Assembly (NCBI GenBank): GCA_902512685.1
Contig: CABXKH010000004.1
Coordinates: forward strand, 1-64,000
Length of the DNA stretch: 64,000 nt
Origin: Paracoccaceae bacterium
GTDB taxonomy: Bacteria > Pseudomonadota > Alphaproteobacteria > Rhodobacterales > Rhodobacteraceae
Reading direction: 5' to 3'
The notes beneath the pieces are model-generated. The model was given only the letters and a program-made list of their open reading frames with translations, was not told where the DNA came from and ran no database searches. A program made the translations under genes and the position numbers. Every line of letters starts with the position of its first letter. Position 1 is the first letter of the stretch. Shown here piece by piece: positions 43,438 through 53,753 of this stretch.

Positions 43438-43592
43438 CTATTTCAATCCTATGGTTGCCGCGATTGATGATTCTGTCCTTTGAGACAGGTTATGCCAAAT
43501 GACACGAGGTAAATCAAAAAAAGCTAGCTATGTCAGGTTTTGTGACCTATCTTTCTTTTATCTTATGTAATGCGCGTAGTAGGAGTTTACTT

Positions 43593-46500
43593 GTGAGCAT
43601 CCAAACCGTCTCATTGGCAGATAAATTTGACTTATCAAAACAGTTTGTCCTGTTAAATGGAACACAGGCTCTGGTTCGCCTCATGCTGGCACAAAAAGCC
43701 CGCGATGTTAAAGCAGGTTGGAATACAGCCGGCTATGTGACCGGCTATCGCGGATCGCCGCTTGGGGCGGTTGATTTTCAAATGCAGCGTGCGAGCATAG
43801 CCCTATTTGAAGCAGATATTACTTTTCAAGAAGGTTTAAATGAGGATCTGGCGGCAACTGCGGTTTGGGGGTCACAGCAGGCCGAATTGCGCGGTGAGGG
43901 CCGTTTTGAAGGTGTTTTCGGGCTTTGGTATGGAAAAGGTCCCGGTGTGGATCGCAGTGGTGACGTGATGCGTCATGCCAACATGGCTGGCAGCAGTGCC
44001 AAAGGCGGCGTGGTTATGGCGATGGGGGATGATCACACCGGGGAAAGCTCGACAACGCTGCATCAATCTGATTGGGCGATGGTGGACGCTCATATGCCCG
44101 TTGTAAGTCCGGCAGGGGTACAAGAAATTCTTGACTTTGGACATTATGCTTTCGAATTGTCGCGGTTTTCTGGTCTTTGGGCCGGGTTGAAAACCATGAA
44201 GGACACTATTGAAGTAACTTCGGTTGTGGATGCTGATCCTCATCGTAAAGTTTTTCAACAGCCCGAAATTGCAATGCCCGATGGTGGATTGAACATTCGT
44301 TTGGCAGACACCCCAGCCGAGCAAGAAAAGCGGCTTTTGCAATATAAAGTCCAAGCCGCCGAAGCCTTTGCGCGTGCGAATAAAATGGACCAACGCGTGC
44401 ACGGCCATGCCGGTGCAAAAATTGGATTTGTGGCTGCTGGCAAAAACTGGCTTGATCTGGTGCATGCACTGTCGTTGTTAAATATAGACGAAACCGAAGC
44501 AGAACGTTTGGGTATTACCACTTATAAAGTCGCCCAGACCTGGCCGTTGGATAAACTGTCAATACGTGAATGGGCCGAAGGTTTGGACTTAATTGTTGTG
44601 GTTGAGGAAAAGCGCAAGCTGATTGAGGTTCAGATTAAAGAGGCGCTGTTTGATGATTTAAGGGGCCGGCGTGTTTACGGCGGCATGAAAGGTCTTTCCG
44701 GCGAACAGCTGTTTCCAATTGAAGGTGCTCTAGATCCGATCTGGATTGCCGAAAAACTAGGCTCGATTCTGACCGAGGAAGGGTGCAATAGCACCCTCGT
44801 TGACGGGGGCATGGCACAGTTGAGCGAAGCGCGCCGCGCAGATAATGCCTCGGATATTGCAGTCCGAATTCCATATTTTTGCGCAGGATGTCCGCATAAT
44901 AGCTCCACTAAAGTCCCAGAAGGAACGCGGGCCTATGCCGGAATTGGGTGTCATTTTATGGCGCAATGGATGGAACGTGAAACGCTTGGCTATACGCAAA
45001 TGGGCGGGGAGGGTGCAAACTGGATCGGTGAGGCACCATTTTCAACGCGAAGCCATGTTTTTCAAAACTTAGGCGACGGAACGTATAACCACTCAGGCAT
45101 TCAAGCTATTCGCGCAGCCGTCGCAGCCAATACCAATATTACCTATAAAATCCTGTTTAATGATGCAGTGGCCATGACCGGCGGGCAGGGCAATGATGGA
45201 GGCTTGAGCGCACCCAGAATAACCCGCGAACTCATGGCAATGGGAGTGACTGAAATCGCCCTTGTTTATGATGAAAAAGAAGATTTGGATTTTAACGCCT
45301 TTCCAAAAACAATCTCGCGCCATGAACGCGCAAAAATGCTTGATGTACAAAAAAAATTGTCGAAAGTAGAGGGTGTATCGGCGATTGTATATGTTCAAAC
45401 TTGCGCCGCTGAAAAACGTCGCCGACGCAAAAAAAACGCATTTCCGGATCCTGATCAACGCATTTTTATCAATTCTGATATTTGTGAGGGCTGCGGCGAT
45501 TGTGGCATTCAGTCAAACTGCGTTGCCATTTCTCCGGTTGAAACCGAACTCGGCCGCAAACGCGCCATTGATCAATCAGCATGCAACAAGGATTTCAGCT
45601 GCGTGAATGGATTTTGCCCTTCGTTTGTTTCACTTGAGGGCGCGCAGCCGAAAAAACGGCAAGCAAAATCTATCACATTGCCAGACATGCCTGAGCCTGC
45701 CATGGCGGCCATCAATGGAACGCATAATGTGGTAATTACCGGTGTTGGCGGCACTGGTGTGGTCACCATCGGTGCTATTCTGGCGCAAGCTGCCCATCTT
45801 GATGGAAAGGGGGCAGGTATGATGGAAATGGCCGGCCTGGCACAAAAAGGTGGGGCGGTGCACATTCATTGCCGTTTGGCTGAGCACCCTAATTCAATTA
45901 GTGCTATTCGCGTTGCATTAGGTGAATGTGATGTCTTGATTGGCGGTGATTTGGTGGTCACAGCAGGCTCTAAAACTGTTGGCTTAACAGCGCAGGGCCG
46001 AACCGGCGCTGTGGTCAATTGCCAAGAAATTGTCACAGGTGACTTTACACGGAACGCTGAATTTAAAGTGCCGCAAGATCAGTTAACACTGGCGTTAGAA
46101 GCGCGGCTTCGAGATGATCTTTTGATGATTGATTCATCTGCCCTGGCCCGAGAGTTATTAGGAGATTCAGTTTTTTCAAATATGATCCTTTTCGGCGCAA
46201 CATGGCAACGTGGATTATTGCCGATCACACATGCCGCCATTACAAAGGCGATAACCTTAAATGGTGCCGCTGTTGAGACCAATAAAAGAGCTTTTGAAAT
46301 TGGCAGGTGGATCGCGCTCTACCCTCAACAAGCACAAGAAATTATTCAACCAAAAGTGATTAACTTACCAAAGAGCTTAGAGGAAAAAATTGATTTTCGA
46401 GCACACCATCTGCGACAGTATCAAAGTAAAAGATTGGCCACGAGATATAATAAAATGCTCAATAAAATTGAAGATTATGAGCTTAAAGAAGCCGTTGCGC

Positions 46501-47000
46501 TAGCCTATCACAAATTGCTTTCCTACAAAGATGAATATGAGGTCGCCAGATTGCACAAAATGACCTCTGAGCAGGTGAAAAATCAATTTCAAAGCGTCAA
46601 AAGAATTTCCTTTCATTTGGCTCCGCCTCTGTTTTCAAAGATAGGATCCGATGGTCGGCCGCAGAAACGTAAATTCGGGCCCAAAATGATGCGGGGATTT
46701 AAAATTTTGGCTCGAATGAAAATTCTGCGGGGAACACCTCTTGATATTTTTGGTTATTCTGAAGAAAGAAAGATCGAACGTAATTTAATTCGTCAGTACG
46801 AGCAGGATTTAAAGCGCGCACTGAAGCTTTATTCCGATGCCACAAAACCTGCAATTATCGAGTTGGCGAGGCTTCCACTATCGATCAAAGGATTTGGGCC
46901 CGTTAAAATGGACAACTACAGAAAAGCAGAAGCGAAACGAAAGGCGCTTTTAAGCTCTTTAAAGGAAAATACCCTAGGGTTAAACCAAGCCGCCGAATAG
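43593..47000 (+). CDS. Indolepyruvate ferredoxin oxidoreductase, fused subunits
   Basis: A thiamine diphosphate and iron-sulfur enzyme that oxidatively decarboxylates aryl 2-oxoacids (indolepyruvate and relatives) to aryl-acetyl-CoA, part of aromatic amino acid breakdown. The 1135-residue chain has an N-terminal pyruvate-oxidoreductase-type domain, a ThDP motif region (FNDAVAMTGGQGNDGG), a [4Fe-4S] site (CEGCGDCGIQSNC), a gamma domain (NVVITGVGGTGVVTIGAILAQA) and a C-terminal lysine-rich extension. I prefer the GTG at 43593 because AGGAG lies 7 bases upstream; the frame is open to an ATG at 43530 without such a site. Confidence 0.93.
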   Translation: MSIQTVSLADKFDLSKQFVLLNGTQALVRLMLAQKARDVKAGWNTAGYVTGYRGSPLGAVDFQMQRASIALFEADITFQEGLNEDLAATAVWGSQQAELRGEGRFEGVFGLWYGKGPGVDRSGDVMRHANMAGSSAKGGVVMAMGDDHTGESSTTLHQSDWAMVDAHMPVVSPAGVQEILDFGHYAFELSRFSGLWAGLKTMKDTIEVTSVVDADPHRKVFQQPEIAMPDGGLNIRLADTPAEQEKRLLQYKVQAAEAFARANKMDQRVHGHAGAKIGFVAAGKNWLDLVHALSLLNIDETEAERLGITTYKVAQTWPLDKLSIREWAEGLDLIVVVEEKRKLIEVQIKEALFDDLRGRRVYGGMKGLSGEQLFPIEGALDPIWIAEKLGSILTEEGCNSTLVDGGMAQLSEARRADNASDIAVRIPYFCAGCPHNSSTKVPEGTRAYAGIGCHFMAQWMERETLGYTQMGGEGANWIGEAPFSTRSHVFQNLGDGTYNHSGIQAIRAAVAANTNITYKILFNDAVAMTGGQGNDGGLSAPRITRELMAMGVTEIALVYDEKEDLDFNAFPKTISRHERAKMLDVQKKLSKVEGVSAIVYVQTCAAEKRRRRKKNAFPDPDQRIFINSDICEGCGDCGIQSNCVAISPVETELGRKRAIDQSACNKDFSCVNGFCPSFVSLEGAQPKKRQAKSITLPDMPEPAMAAINGTHNVVITGVGGTGVVTIGAILAQAAHLDGKGAGMMEMAGLAQKGGAVHIHCRLAEHPNSISAIRVALGECDVLIGGDLVVTAGSKTVGLTAQGRTGAVVNCQEIVTGDFTRNAEFKVPQDQLTLALEARLRDDLLMIDSSALARELLGDSVFSNMILFGATWQRGLLPITHAAITKAITLNGAAVETNKRAFEIGRWIALYPQQAQEIIQPKVINLPKSLEEKIDFRAHHLRQYQSKRLATRYNKMLNKIEDYELKEAVALAYHKLLSYKDEYEVARLHKMTSEQVKNQFQSVKRISFHLAPPLFSKIGSDGRPQKRKFGPKMMRGFKILARMKILRGTPLDIFGYSEERKIERNLIRQYEQDLKRALKLYSDATKPAIIELARLPLSIKGFGPVKMDNYRKAEAKRKALLSSLKENTLGLNQAAE

Positions 47001-47065
47001 GCGTAATGTAGGCTGGCACTGCGCCTTAAAATGACGTAACAAGCGCAAAAATTGAGGCTCTTGGG

Positions 47066-47956
47066 ATGACACAGAAAAGCCAGATTGCGCGGGATATAAG
47101 CTATGCATCCTCGGCACAATCGCGTGGCGGGCAAGCTTTAATAAAGCTTATGGAAAATACGACTGGCCGCATGCGGCTAATGCGGCGCGCTCAGGGGTAT
47201 GAAAAAGAAGTTGCCCAGGGTCGAAGTTTTTGGAGCGTAATGGTCCAGCGCTACGGTTTATCCTTGGATGTGGTGAACGGCTCGTTGGGCGATATTCCCC
47301 TAAAGGGACCTCTTATCTTGGTTGCCAATCATCCCTATGGAATTCTTGACGGATTAATGATGGGCCACGTTCTATCATCGGTTCGGGGTGATTTTAGAAT
47401 TTTAGCAAATCAAGTTTTTAACAAAACAGAAAATTTAAGTCGAATAGTTCTGCCCATTTCATTTGATGAAACAAAAGAAGCGGTCAGGTCGAATATATTA
47501 ACAAGAAAATATGCTTTAAAGTATCTTTCTGAAGAAGGCGCAATTGGAGTTTTCCCAGGCGGCACTGTTTCAACGGCTTTAAATCCGTTTTCACGCCCGA
47601 TGGACCCAAGTTGGAGATCTTTTACTGCCCGCATGATCGCCAAATCAAATGCTCAGGTTGTGCCAATTTATTTTGATGGGCACACGAGCCGGATGTTTCA
47701 GATTGCCAGTCATCTTCACAATACCTTGCGTATGGGATTGTTGATCAATGAGTTTCGCAGTCGGGTTGACTCGCCGGTACGAGTTTCTATTGGGAAGCCG
47801 ATCTCACAACACGAGATCAAAAACAATAGCACTGATGCCAAATCAATGATGGATTTTCTGCGAAGAAAAACCTATGAGTTGTCACCGACTCCTCTTAAAA
47901 CGTTTGAATATGGCTTTGAGTTTGAAGAGCATCACAAAGTCAAAAGAAGGGCCTAA
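47066..47956 (+). CDS. Lysophospholipid acyltransferase family protein
   Basis: A 296-residue acyltransferase of the PlsC-like superfamily. The active-site motif is ANHPYGILDGL (H89, D95), the spaced variant typical of the haemolysin-type/ornithine-lipid-like acyltransferase branch, followed by the acceptor motif GVFPGGTVST. There is no cleavable signal peptide; membrane association is probably peripheral. It lies between the oxidoreductase and murI (3-base gap to murI). The acyl acceptor is not identifiable. Confidence 0.85.
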   Translation: MTQKSQIARDISYASSAQSRGGQALIKLMENTTGRMRLMRRAQGYEKEVAQGRSFWSVMVQRYGLSLDVVNGSLGDIPLKGPLILVANHPYGILDGLMMGHVLSSVRGDFRILANQVFNKTENLSRIVLPISFDETKEAVRSNILTRKYALKYLSEEGAIGVFPGGTVSTALNPFSRPMDPSWRSFTARMIAKSNAQVVPIYFDGHTSRMFQIASHLHNTLRMGLLINEFRSRVDSPVRVSIGKPISQHEIKNNSTDAKSMMDFLRRKTYELSPTPLKTFEYGFEFEEHHKVKRRA

Positions 47957-47959
47957 ATT

Positions 47960-48772
47960 ATGGCTGTTGGCATATTTGATTCCGGTCTGGGCGGTTTAAC
48001 TGTGTTGGACGCCGTCCACCATAGAATGCCAGATTTACCTCTGGCCTACATGGGCGATAACGCGCATGCGCCTTATGGTGTTCGCGATGCGGATGATGTG
48101 TATCATCTGACGAAAAATGCCGTAGAGCGTTTATGGCAAGAAGGGTGTGATCTTGTGATCCTTGCTTGCAATACGGCCTCTGCAGCGGCCCTAAGACGGA
48201 TGCAAGAAAGCTGGATACCATCAGATAAGCGAGTGCTTGGCGTTTTTGTTCCGCTGATTGAGGCCCTGACCGAACGGCAATGGGGCGATAATTCACCGCC
48301 CAGAGAGGTTGCTGTAAAAAATGTGGCTCTTTTCGCAACGCCTGCAACAGTTTCAAGCCGCGCTTTTCAGCGGGAATTAGCCTTTCGGGCAATCGGTGTT
48401 GATGTTGAAGCGCAATCCTGCGGAGGTGTTGTCGATGCTATTGAAGAAGGTGATAAAATTTTAGCCGAAGCACTTGTACGAAGCCATGTGTCAGCTCTTT
48501 TGCGCAAAATGCCAAACCCGCAAGCTGCTATCCTCGGCTGTACACATTATCCGATCATGCAGGATATTTTTCAGGATGCTCTTGGGCCTAGCGTAAAAGT
48601 TTTTTCGCAAGCAAGCCTTGTCGCTGATAGCCTTGCTGATTATCTTGATCGCCATCCGAATATGAAGGGATCCGGGCAAGTGTCAAAGTTCATTACGACA
48701 GGCGATGCAGAGCAAGTTTCTGTACAAGCAACCACGTTTTTGCGACGAAAAATAGTCTTTGATACCGTGTAA
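47960..48772 (+). CDS. murI: Glutamate racemase
   Basis: MurI supplies D-glutamate for peptidoglycan. The 270-residue protein has [15 protein letters not shown], the first catalytic cysteine C70 in [12 protein letters not shown] and the second in [11 protein letters not shown], matching the family exactly. It follows the acyltransferase by 3 bases and precedes argC by 32. Confidence 0.95.
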   Translation: MAVGIFDSGLGGLTVLDAVHHRMPDLPLAYMGDNAHAPYGVRDADDVYHLTKNAVERLWQEGCDLVILACNTASAAALRRMQESWIPSDKRVLGVFVPLIEALTERQWGDNSPPREVAVKNVALFATPATVSSRAFQRELAFRAIGVDVEAQSCGGVVDAIEEGDKILAEALVRSHVSALLRKMPNPQAAILGCTHYPIMQDIFQDALGPSVKVFSQASLVADSLADYLDRHPNMKGSGQVSKFITTGDAEQVSVQATTFLRRKIVFDTV

Positions 48773-48804
48773 ATTCCGTATGAAACAAAAAATCAGGAAA
48801 TAAT

Positions 48805-49833
48805 ATGACCTATCAGATCGCAATAATTGGTGCCTCTGGCTACACAGGCGCTGAATTGATACGTCTCATTGCGGAACACCCCTCAATGAAGATCAAGCAC
48901 TTGATTGCCAATAGTAAGGCTGGGCAATCAATGGATCAGGTTTTTCCGCATTTAAGGCATCTTGAATTACCCGATCTGGTTACTGTTGCAGAAGTTGACT
49001 TTTTAGCTGTGGATTTAGCCTTTTGCGCCTTGCCTCACAAAACCTCACAGGAAGTCATCTCTGCACTGCCTAAAAGTTTAAAAATAGTGGATTTAAGCGC
49101 AGATTTCCGTCTGCGGAACGCCGCAGACTATGAAAAATGGTATGGCAACCCACATGTTGCAGCCAAAGAACAGGCTGAAGCCGTTTATGGGCTTAGTGAA
49201 TTTTACCGTGAAGAAATTCGTGCCGCTCGGTTGGTTGCGGGAACCGGATGTAACGCTGCCACCGGACAATATATTCTGCGGCCTCTTATTAAAGCTGAAG
49301 TGATAGATCTAGATCAAGTCATTTTAGATTTAAAATGTGCAGTCTCTGGTGCTGGGCGTGCGTTGAAAGAGAATTTGTTGCATGCTGAACTCTCGGAAGG
49401 CTACCACGCCTATGCGGTTGGAGGAACCCACCGGCACTTGGGCGAATTTGATCAAGAGTTTAGCGCGGTTGCAGGGCGGCCGGTGAGAATCCAGTTCACA
49501 CCGCATTTAATTCCGGCCAACCGGGGTATTTTGGCAACTGGCTACGTTATGGGTGATCCTGAGATCGTTTATAAAACGCTCTGTGAGGCTTATGCGCAAG
49601 AACCGTTTATCCACGTTCTACCATTTGGACAAACGCCCAGCACACACCATGTGAGAGGGTCTAACCTCTGTCACATAGGGGTTGCAGGGGATAGAATACC
49701 CGGGCGTTCAATTGTGATCGGGGCGCTTGATAACCTGACCAAGGGCAGCAGCGGTCAGGCCCTTCAAAATGCTAATCTGATGCTTGGTTTGCCCGAAACA
49801 ACAGGTTTAACCATGGCTCCGCTATATCCTTGA
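48805..49833 (+). CDS. argC: N-acetyl-gamma-glutamyl-phosphate reductase
   Basis: ArgC reduces N-acetylglutamyl phosphate to the semialdehyde in arginine synthesis. The 342-residue protein has the NADP-binding start [18 protein letters not shown], catalytic cysteine C149 in [13 protein letters not shown] and the HLGEFDQE and [15 protein letters not shown] segments of the long-type enzyme. It precedes the ccm genes, a conserved Rhodobacteraceae neighbourhood. Confidence 0.96.
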   Translation: MTYQIAIIGASGYTGAELIRLIAEHPSMKIKHLIANSKAGQSMDQVFPHLRHLELPDLVTVAEVDFLAVDLAFCALPHKTSQEVISALPKSLKIVDLSADFRLRNAADYEKWYGNPHVAAKEQAEAVYGLSEFYREEIRAARLVAGTGCNAATGQYILRPLIKAEVIDLDQVILDLKCAVSGAGRALKENLLHAELSEGYHAYAVGGTHRHLGEFDQEFSAVAGRPVRIQFTPHLIPANRGILATGYVMGDPEIVYKTLCEAYAQEPFIHVLPFGQTPSTHHVRGSNLCHIGVAGDRIPGRSIVIGALDNLTKGSSGQALQNANLMLGLPETTGLTMAPLYP

Positions 49834-49848
49834 CATTTGGAGGCCAAA

Positions 49849-50292
49849 GTGAGGAACCTTAAAAAACGGCGTCGAATTCAAGTTATAATTCTCACGTTTA
49901 TTGCGCTTGGGTTATCTGTTGCCCTCATCGGTTACGGATTGCGCGATGGTATAAATTATTTCAGATCCCCAAGTCAGGTTTTCGAAAATCCACCAGACCC
50001 CTCTGAAGTCTTTAGAATTGGTGGTTTGGTGGAAGAAGGGTCGATAATAAGAGGTGGCGGCAAAGGTGTTCAATTTATAGTTACGGATACAAATGCGCGG
50101 GTTCTGGTGGAATACAGCGGCATTCTGCCAGATTTATTTGCCGAGAACCAAGGGATGATAGGCACTGGAAAATACATTAATAATATATTTCAAGCATCTG
50201 AAATATTAGCAAAACATGATGAATCATATATGCCAAAAGAAGTTGTCGAAATCTTAAAAGAACAAGGTGTCTTTCAACCCAGCGGTGAATAG
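49849..50292 (+). CDS. ccmE: Cytochrome c maturation protein CcmE (heme chaperone)
   Basis: CcmE binds heme covalently in the periplasm and hands it to CcmF/CcmH for attachment to apocytochrome c. From the GTG at 49849 (GGAGG 5 bases upstream) the 147-residue protein has a basic N-terminus, one membrane anchor (about 11-30), a beta-barrel domain and the heme site LAKHDESYMP with H123 and Y127. An in-frame TTG lies 12 bases earlier. Confidence 0.94.
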   Translation: MRNLKKRRRIQVIILTFIALGLSVALIGYGLRDGINYFRSPSQVFENPPDPSEVFRIGGLVEEGSIIRGGGKGVQFIVTDTNARVLVEYSGILPDLFAENQGMIGTGKYINNIFQASEILAKHDESYMPKEVVEILKEQGVFQPSGE

Positions 50293-50374
50293 ATAAAATT
50301 TCAAATGCACCACCGCGACAATCGGCCTTTGTTTTGATGTGGTCACTGATCTGAATGAAGATTATATTCTCACT

Positions 50375-52345
50375 ATGGTGACCGAATTTGGACATTTTGC
50401 GTTGATAGTCGCTCTGATTGTGGCCTGCATTCAGACCATTGTGCCTTTTGTAGGCCTTTATCTGCGTCGACAGGAACTTATTTCCATCGCATCGCCAGCC
50501 GCAACTGCACAGTTTTTCTTACTGAGTGGGGCTTTTGCCGCCCTGACCTATGCATTTGTCACATCCGACTTTACACTTCAGATTGTTGTGGCCAATTCAC
50601 ACTCTCTTAAACCGATGCTTTACAAAATAAGCGGGGTTTGGGGAAATCATGAAGGGTCCATGCTGCTATGGATTACAATTTTGGCCTTTTACGGCGCTTG
50701 CATTGGTTGGTTTGGTCAAAATTTAACACCCACGCTGCTTGCACGGGTAATCGCGGTTCAAGGCGCAATCGGGGTTGCCTTTATCAGCTTTGTGATTTTT
50801 ACCTCTAATCCGTTCCTAAGAATGCCCATTCCCCCTTTTGACGGACAAGATTTAAATCCTTTGCTCCAAGATCCAGGTCTGGCGTTTCACCCTCCTATCT
50901 TATACCTCGGCTATGTTGGTTTGAGTGTGTCTTTTTCTTTTGCCATTGCTGCGCTGCTAGAGGGCCGTGTTGACGCCGCTTGGGCCCGCTGGGTCAGGCC
51001 GTGGACTTTGGCCGCTTGGATGTTTCTAACCGTAGGCATAGCGCTTGGCAGTTGGTGGGCCTATTATGAGCTGGGTTGGGGCGGGTTTTGGTTTTGGGAT
51101 CCGGTGGAAAACGCGTCTTTCATGCCGTGGCTTTTTGCTGCGGCTCTGCTGCATTCTTCGATTGTTGTTGAAAAACGCGAGAGCCTTAAAAGCTGGACAA
51201 TATTATTGGCTATTATGGCTTTTGGATTTGCATTAATTGGCACATTCATCGTCCGGTCGGGAATTTTAACCTCGGTTCATGCCTTCGCCAATGATCCAGA
51301 GCGGGGTCTTTATATATTATTGATTTTAATTGTGTTCATCGGAGGCGCTCTTGTTTTATATGCTTTAAGAGCGGCAATTATGGAGGCACAGGGTGTCTTT
51401 GCCGTTGTGAGCCGGGAAACTGCACTAATTGCGAATAATATTTTGTTAGCTGTATCTGCTTTTGTCATCTTTGTCGGCACAATTTGGCCGCTGATCGCGG
51501 AGCTGCTGTTTGATAGAAAACTTACTGTGGGCGCGCCTTATTTTAATCTTGTTTTCACCCCTTTGATGATAGCTCTGGCCCTTATCTTGCCAATAGGCGC
51601 GATGATTTCTTGGAAACGCGGTCAACTGTCTCGGCCCATCCGGAAAATGCGTTTTGCCTTTCTTATTTCGCTTGTTTTGGCAAGCCTCATTTGGTCGATG
51701 CAAACCGGAAAAAACCTACAGGGACCGATCGGATTGTTTTTGGGCTCGTGGTTGGTTTTTGGCGCACTAACAGATTTAGTAGGCCGAACGGGTCAGAAAA
51801 TAAACCTGTCTCGTCTTGTGCGGCTACCGAAATCAGACTGGGCAAAATTTCTGGCCCATAGCGGTTTTGGAATAATGATTTTTGCCATTGCAGGATTGTC
51901 GGCATGGCAATCAGAAGATATTCGATCGGCCGGAATTGGCGATAAATGGACTGTTGGAGGGTATGAGCTAACTTTAAAAGGTGTGCGAAATCAATCAGGG
52001 CCAAACTATCAATCCATTATCGGAGCTGTTGCTGTTACAAAAGATCAACGGTTCATTAAGATATTGCATCCTGAAAAACGATTTTATCCAGTTGCCCAAA
52101 TGCCAACAACCGAAGCGGCCATTCATCATAGGCTATTAAATGATATTTACGTTGTACTGGCTGACCCGCAAGCAGATGACACTTGGGTCGTTCGAACGTA
52201 TATAAAACCACTGGCGAACTGGATTTGGGGCGGGTCTATAGTAATGGCGCTTGGGGGGCTCTTGAGCCTTTCTGATCGTCGGTTGCGGGTTGCACCTGGG
52301 CAAAGACGCAAGCCCGCAACCACTGCAGAACGCCGCCCTTTATGA
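50375..52345 (+). CDS. ccmF: Cytochrome c heme lyase subunit CcmF
   Basis: CcmF is a large polytopic protein that ligates heme to cytochrome c in system I. The WWD-type motif WGGFWFWDPVENASFMPWL, the KISGVWGNHEGSMLLW segment and conserved periplasmic histidines are present. I take the ATG at 50375 (MVTEFGHFALIV), which matches the family N-terminus and gives 656 residues; the frame also has a GTG at 50339. It overlaps ccmH by 4 bases. Confidence 0.94.
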   Translation: MVTEFGHFALIVALIVACIQTIVPFVGLYLRRQELISIASPAATAQFFLLSGAFAALTYAFVTSDFTLQIVVANSHSLKPMLYKISGVWGNHEGSMLLWITILAFYGACIGWFGQNLTPTLLARVIAVQGAIGVAFISFVIFTSNPFLRMPIPPFDGQDLNPLLQDPGLAFHPPILYLGYVGLSVSFSFAIAALLEGRVDAAWARWVRPWTLAAWMFLTVGIALGSWWAYYELGWGGFWFWDPVENASFMPWLFAAALLHSSIVVEKRESLKSWTILLAIMAFGFALIGTFIVRSGILTSVHAFANDPERGLYILLILIVFIGGALVLYALRAAIMEAQGVFAVVSRETALIANNILLAVSAFVIFVGTIWPLIAELLFDRKLTVGAPYFNLVFTPLMIALALILPIGAMISWKRGQLSRPIRKMRFAFLISLVLASLIWSMQTGKNLQGPIGLFLGSWLVFGALTDLVGRTGQKINLSRLVRLPKSDWAKFLAHSGFGIMIFAIAGLSAWQSEDIRSAGIGDKWTVGGYELTLKGVRNQSGPNYQSIIGAVAVTKDQRFIKILHPEKRFYPVAQMPTTEAAIHHRLLNDIYVVLADPQADDTWVVRTYIKPLANWIWGGSIVMALGGLLSLSDRRLRVAPGQRRKPATTAERRPL

Positions 52346-52803
52346 TTAGATCGGTTCTTTTTGTTTTAATACTTTTGCTGGCCACCCCGGGGTGGGCTGT
52401 TGAACCAGATGAAATTCTTCCTGATGCAGAGCTTGAAAAACGGGCCAGGGATATATCCCAAAACCTGCGATGCCTGGTCTGCCAAAATGAAAGTATTGAT
52501 GAAAGTATGGCCTCACTTGCGCGCGACTTACGCCTTTTGGTACGCGAAAGGCTTAAGCAGGGCGAAACTGATCAAGAGGTTGTTGCTTTTGTTGTGGACC
52601 GATACGGTGAATTTGTTTTGCTGCGCCCTCAGGCCAATGGAATTAATTTAATACTATGGGCATTAGCGCCAATGGCTTTACTGTTTTCAATGGCTTTCAG
52701 CGGGGCATATATACGAAATAAAAACCGTGCTACAAAATTGAAAAAAACACCGCCCCTCAGTAATGAGGAAAAAGATAAATTGAACCGGATATTGAAACGT
52801 TGA
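52342..52803 (+). CDS. ccmH: Cytochrome c maturation protein CcmH
   Basis: CcmH is a membrane-anchored thiol reductase that keeps apocytochrome CXXCH cysteines reduced. The 153-residue precursor has a signal peptide ending PGWAV, the redox motif RCLVCQNESIDES (C44, C47) and a C-terminal membrane helix (LILWALAPMALLFSMAF). It overlaps ccmF by ATGA. CcmI is not fused here. Confidence 0.94.
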   Translation: MIRSVLFVLILLLATPGWAVEPDEILPDAELEKRARDISQNLRCLVCQNESIDESMASLARDLRLLVRERLKQGETDQEVVAFVVDRYGEFVLLRPQANGINLILWALAPMALLFSMAFSGAYIRNKNRATKLKKTPPLSNEEKDKLNRILKR

Positions 52804-52895
52804 CGTGAGGTTTTAGTTGTTTTCTGTCAAGGCTATATTGCTTTCTTTTGGCAGCTGGATACATCATAACAAAAATAGGATAGAGAAGGTTTATA

Positions 52896-53672
52896 ATGGA
52901 ATACCAAACTCTAATAGTAGATATAAAAGATAATATTGGATGCATTCGACTAAATCGACCAGATGTGATGAATGCTCTTAACACACAAATGCGCGCAGAA
53001 ATAGCAGATGCGGTGACGCGGATTGCACCCCAAGTTCGGGTGGTGGTGCTGACGGGAACAGGTCGGGCTTTTTGCTCTGGGCAAGATCTAGGTGATCGCT
53101 CTAATGCGGCGCAGGTGGATATGGAGCGCACACTGCGTGATGAGTACGAGCCGATGCTGCGCGCGATTACCAATTGCCCCGTGCCAACCATAACAGCACT
53201 AAACGGTGCAGCAGCTGGGGCAGGGGCCAACCTTGCTTTGGCTGCAGATGTCGTTATTGCTGCTAAATCTTCTTATTTAATGCAAGCTTTCACAAGGATT
53301 GGATTAATTCCAGACGCAGGGGGAACCTATATAATGCCACGTGCCATGGGAATGGCCAAGGCGATGGGGGCGGCATTATTCGCTGAAAAAATTACAGCTG
53401 AACAGGCGGATAAATGGGGCCTGATATGGGAAGCCGTTGACGATGATGCATTTGAATCCCAATGGATGGCCCGGGCGGCCCAGCTGGCTTCGGGGCCCAC
53501 TCTTGCCTATAGTCATTTAAAGCAGGCTTTGCGTGCATCGACGGAAAACAGCTTTGATGAACAATTGGCACTTGAAGCTAAACTACAGAATATTTGCGGT
53601 CAAAGCCGGGACTTCAAAGAGGGTGTACTTGCCTTTACAGAAAAGCGTGAGGCAAAATTTGAAGGTCGGTAA
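52896..53672 (+). CDS. Enoyl-CoA hydratase/isomerase, PaaG-like
   Basis: A 258-residue crotonase-fold protein: oxyanion-hole segments AFCSGQDLGDRS and NGAAAGAGANLALAADVV, then the FTRIGLIPDAGGTYIMPRAMG segment in which the acid in IPDAGG is typical of PaaG (epoxyphenylacetyl-CoA isomerase) proteins. No other phenylacetate genes are nearby, so the substrate is unproven; a general enoyl-CoA isomerase role is possible. It is followed by a bidirectional terminator. Confidence 0.85.
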   Translation: MEYQTLIVDIKDNIGCIRLNRPDVMNALNTQMRAEIADAVTRIAPQVRVVVLTGTGRAFCSGQDLGDRSNAAQVDMERTLRDEYEPMLRAITNCPVPTITALNGAAAGAGANLALAADVVIAAKSSYLMQAFTRIGLIPDAGGTYIMPRAMGMAKAMGAALFAEKITAEQADKWGLIWEAVDDDAFESQWMARAAQLASGPTLAYSHLKQALRASTENSFDEQLALEAKLQNICGQSRDFKEGVLAFTEKREAKFEGR

Positions 53673-53703
53673 TTGCGGCCTTAGCAAAACTTATAATTGA
53701 ACG

Positions 53704-53739
53704 AAAAATGGCACGAAACTCTTAATTCGTGCCATTTTC
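53704..53739. terminator. Bidirectional terminator between the enoyl-CoA hydratase and gltA
   Basis: Perfect 13-bp inverted repeat AAAATGGCACGAA/TTCGTGCCATTTT (53705-53717 with 53726-53738) with an 8-base loop. A/T tracts on both sides let it stop both convergent transcripts. Confidence 0.88.
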
Positions 53740-53753
53740 TTGTAAAATACATC

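Noticed and set aside
43872..44465. 197-codon antisense frame inside the indolepyruvate oxidoreductase gene
   Set aside because: Fully inside a gene with strong family motifs; the antisense product has no recognisable pattern or ribosome-binding site.
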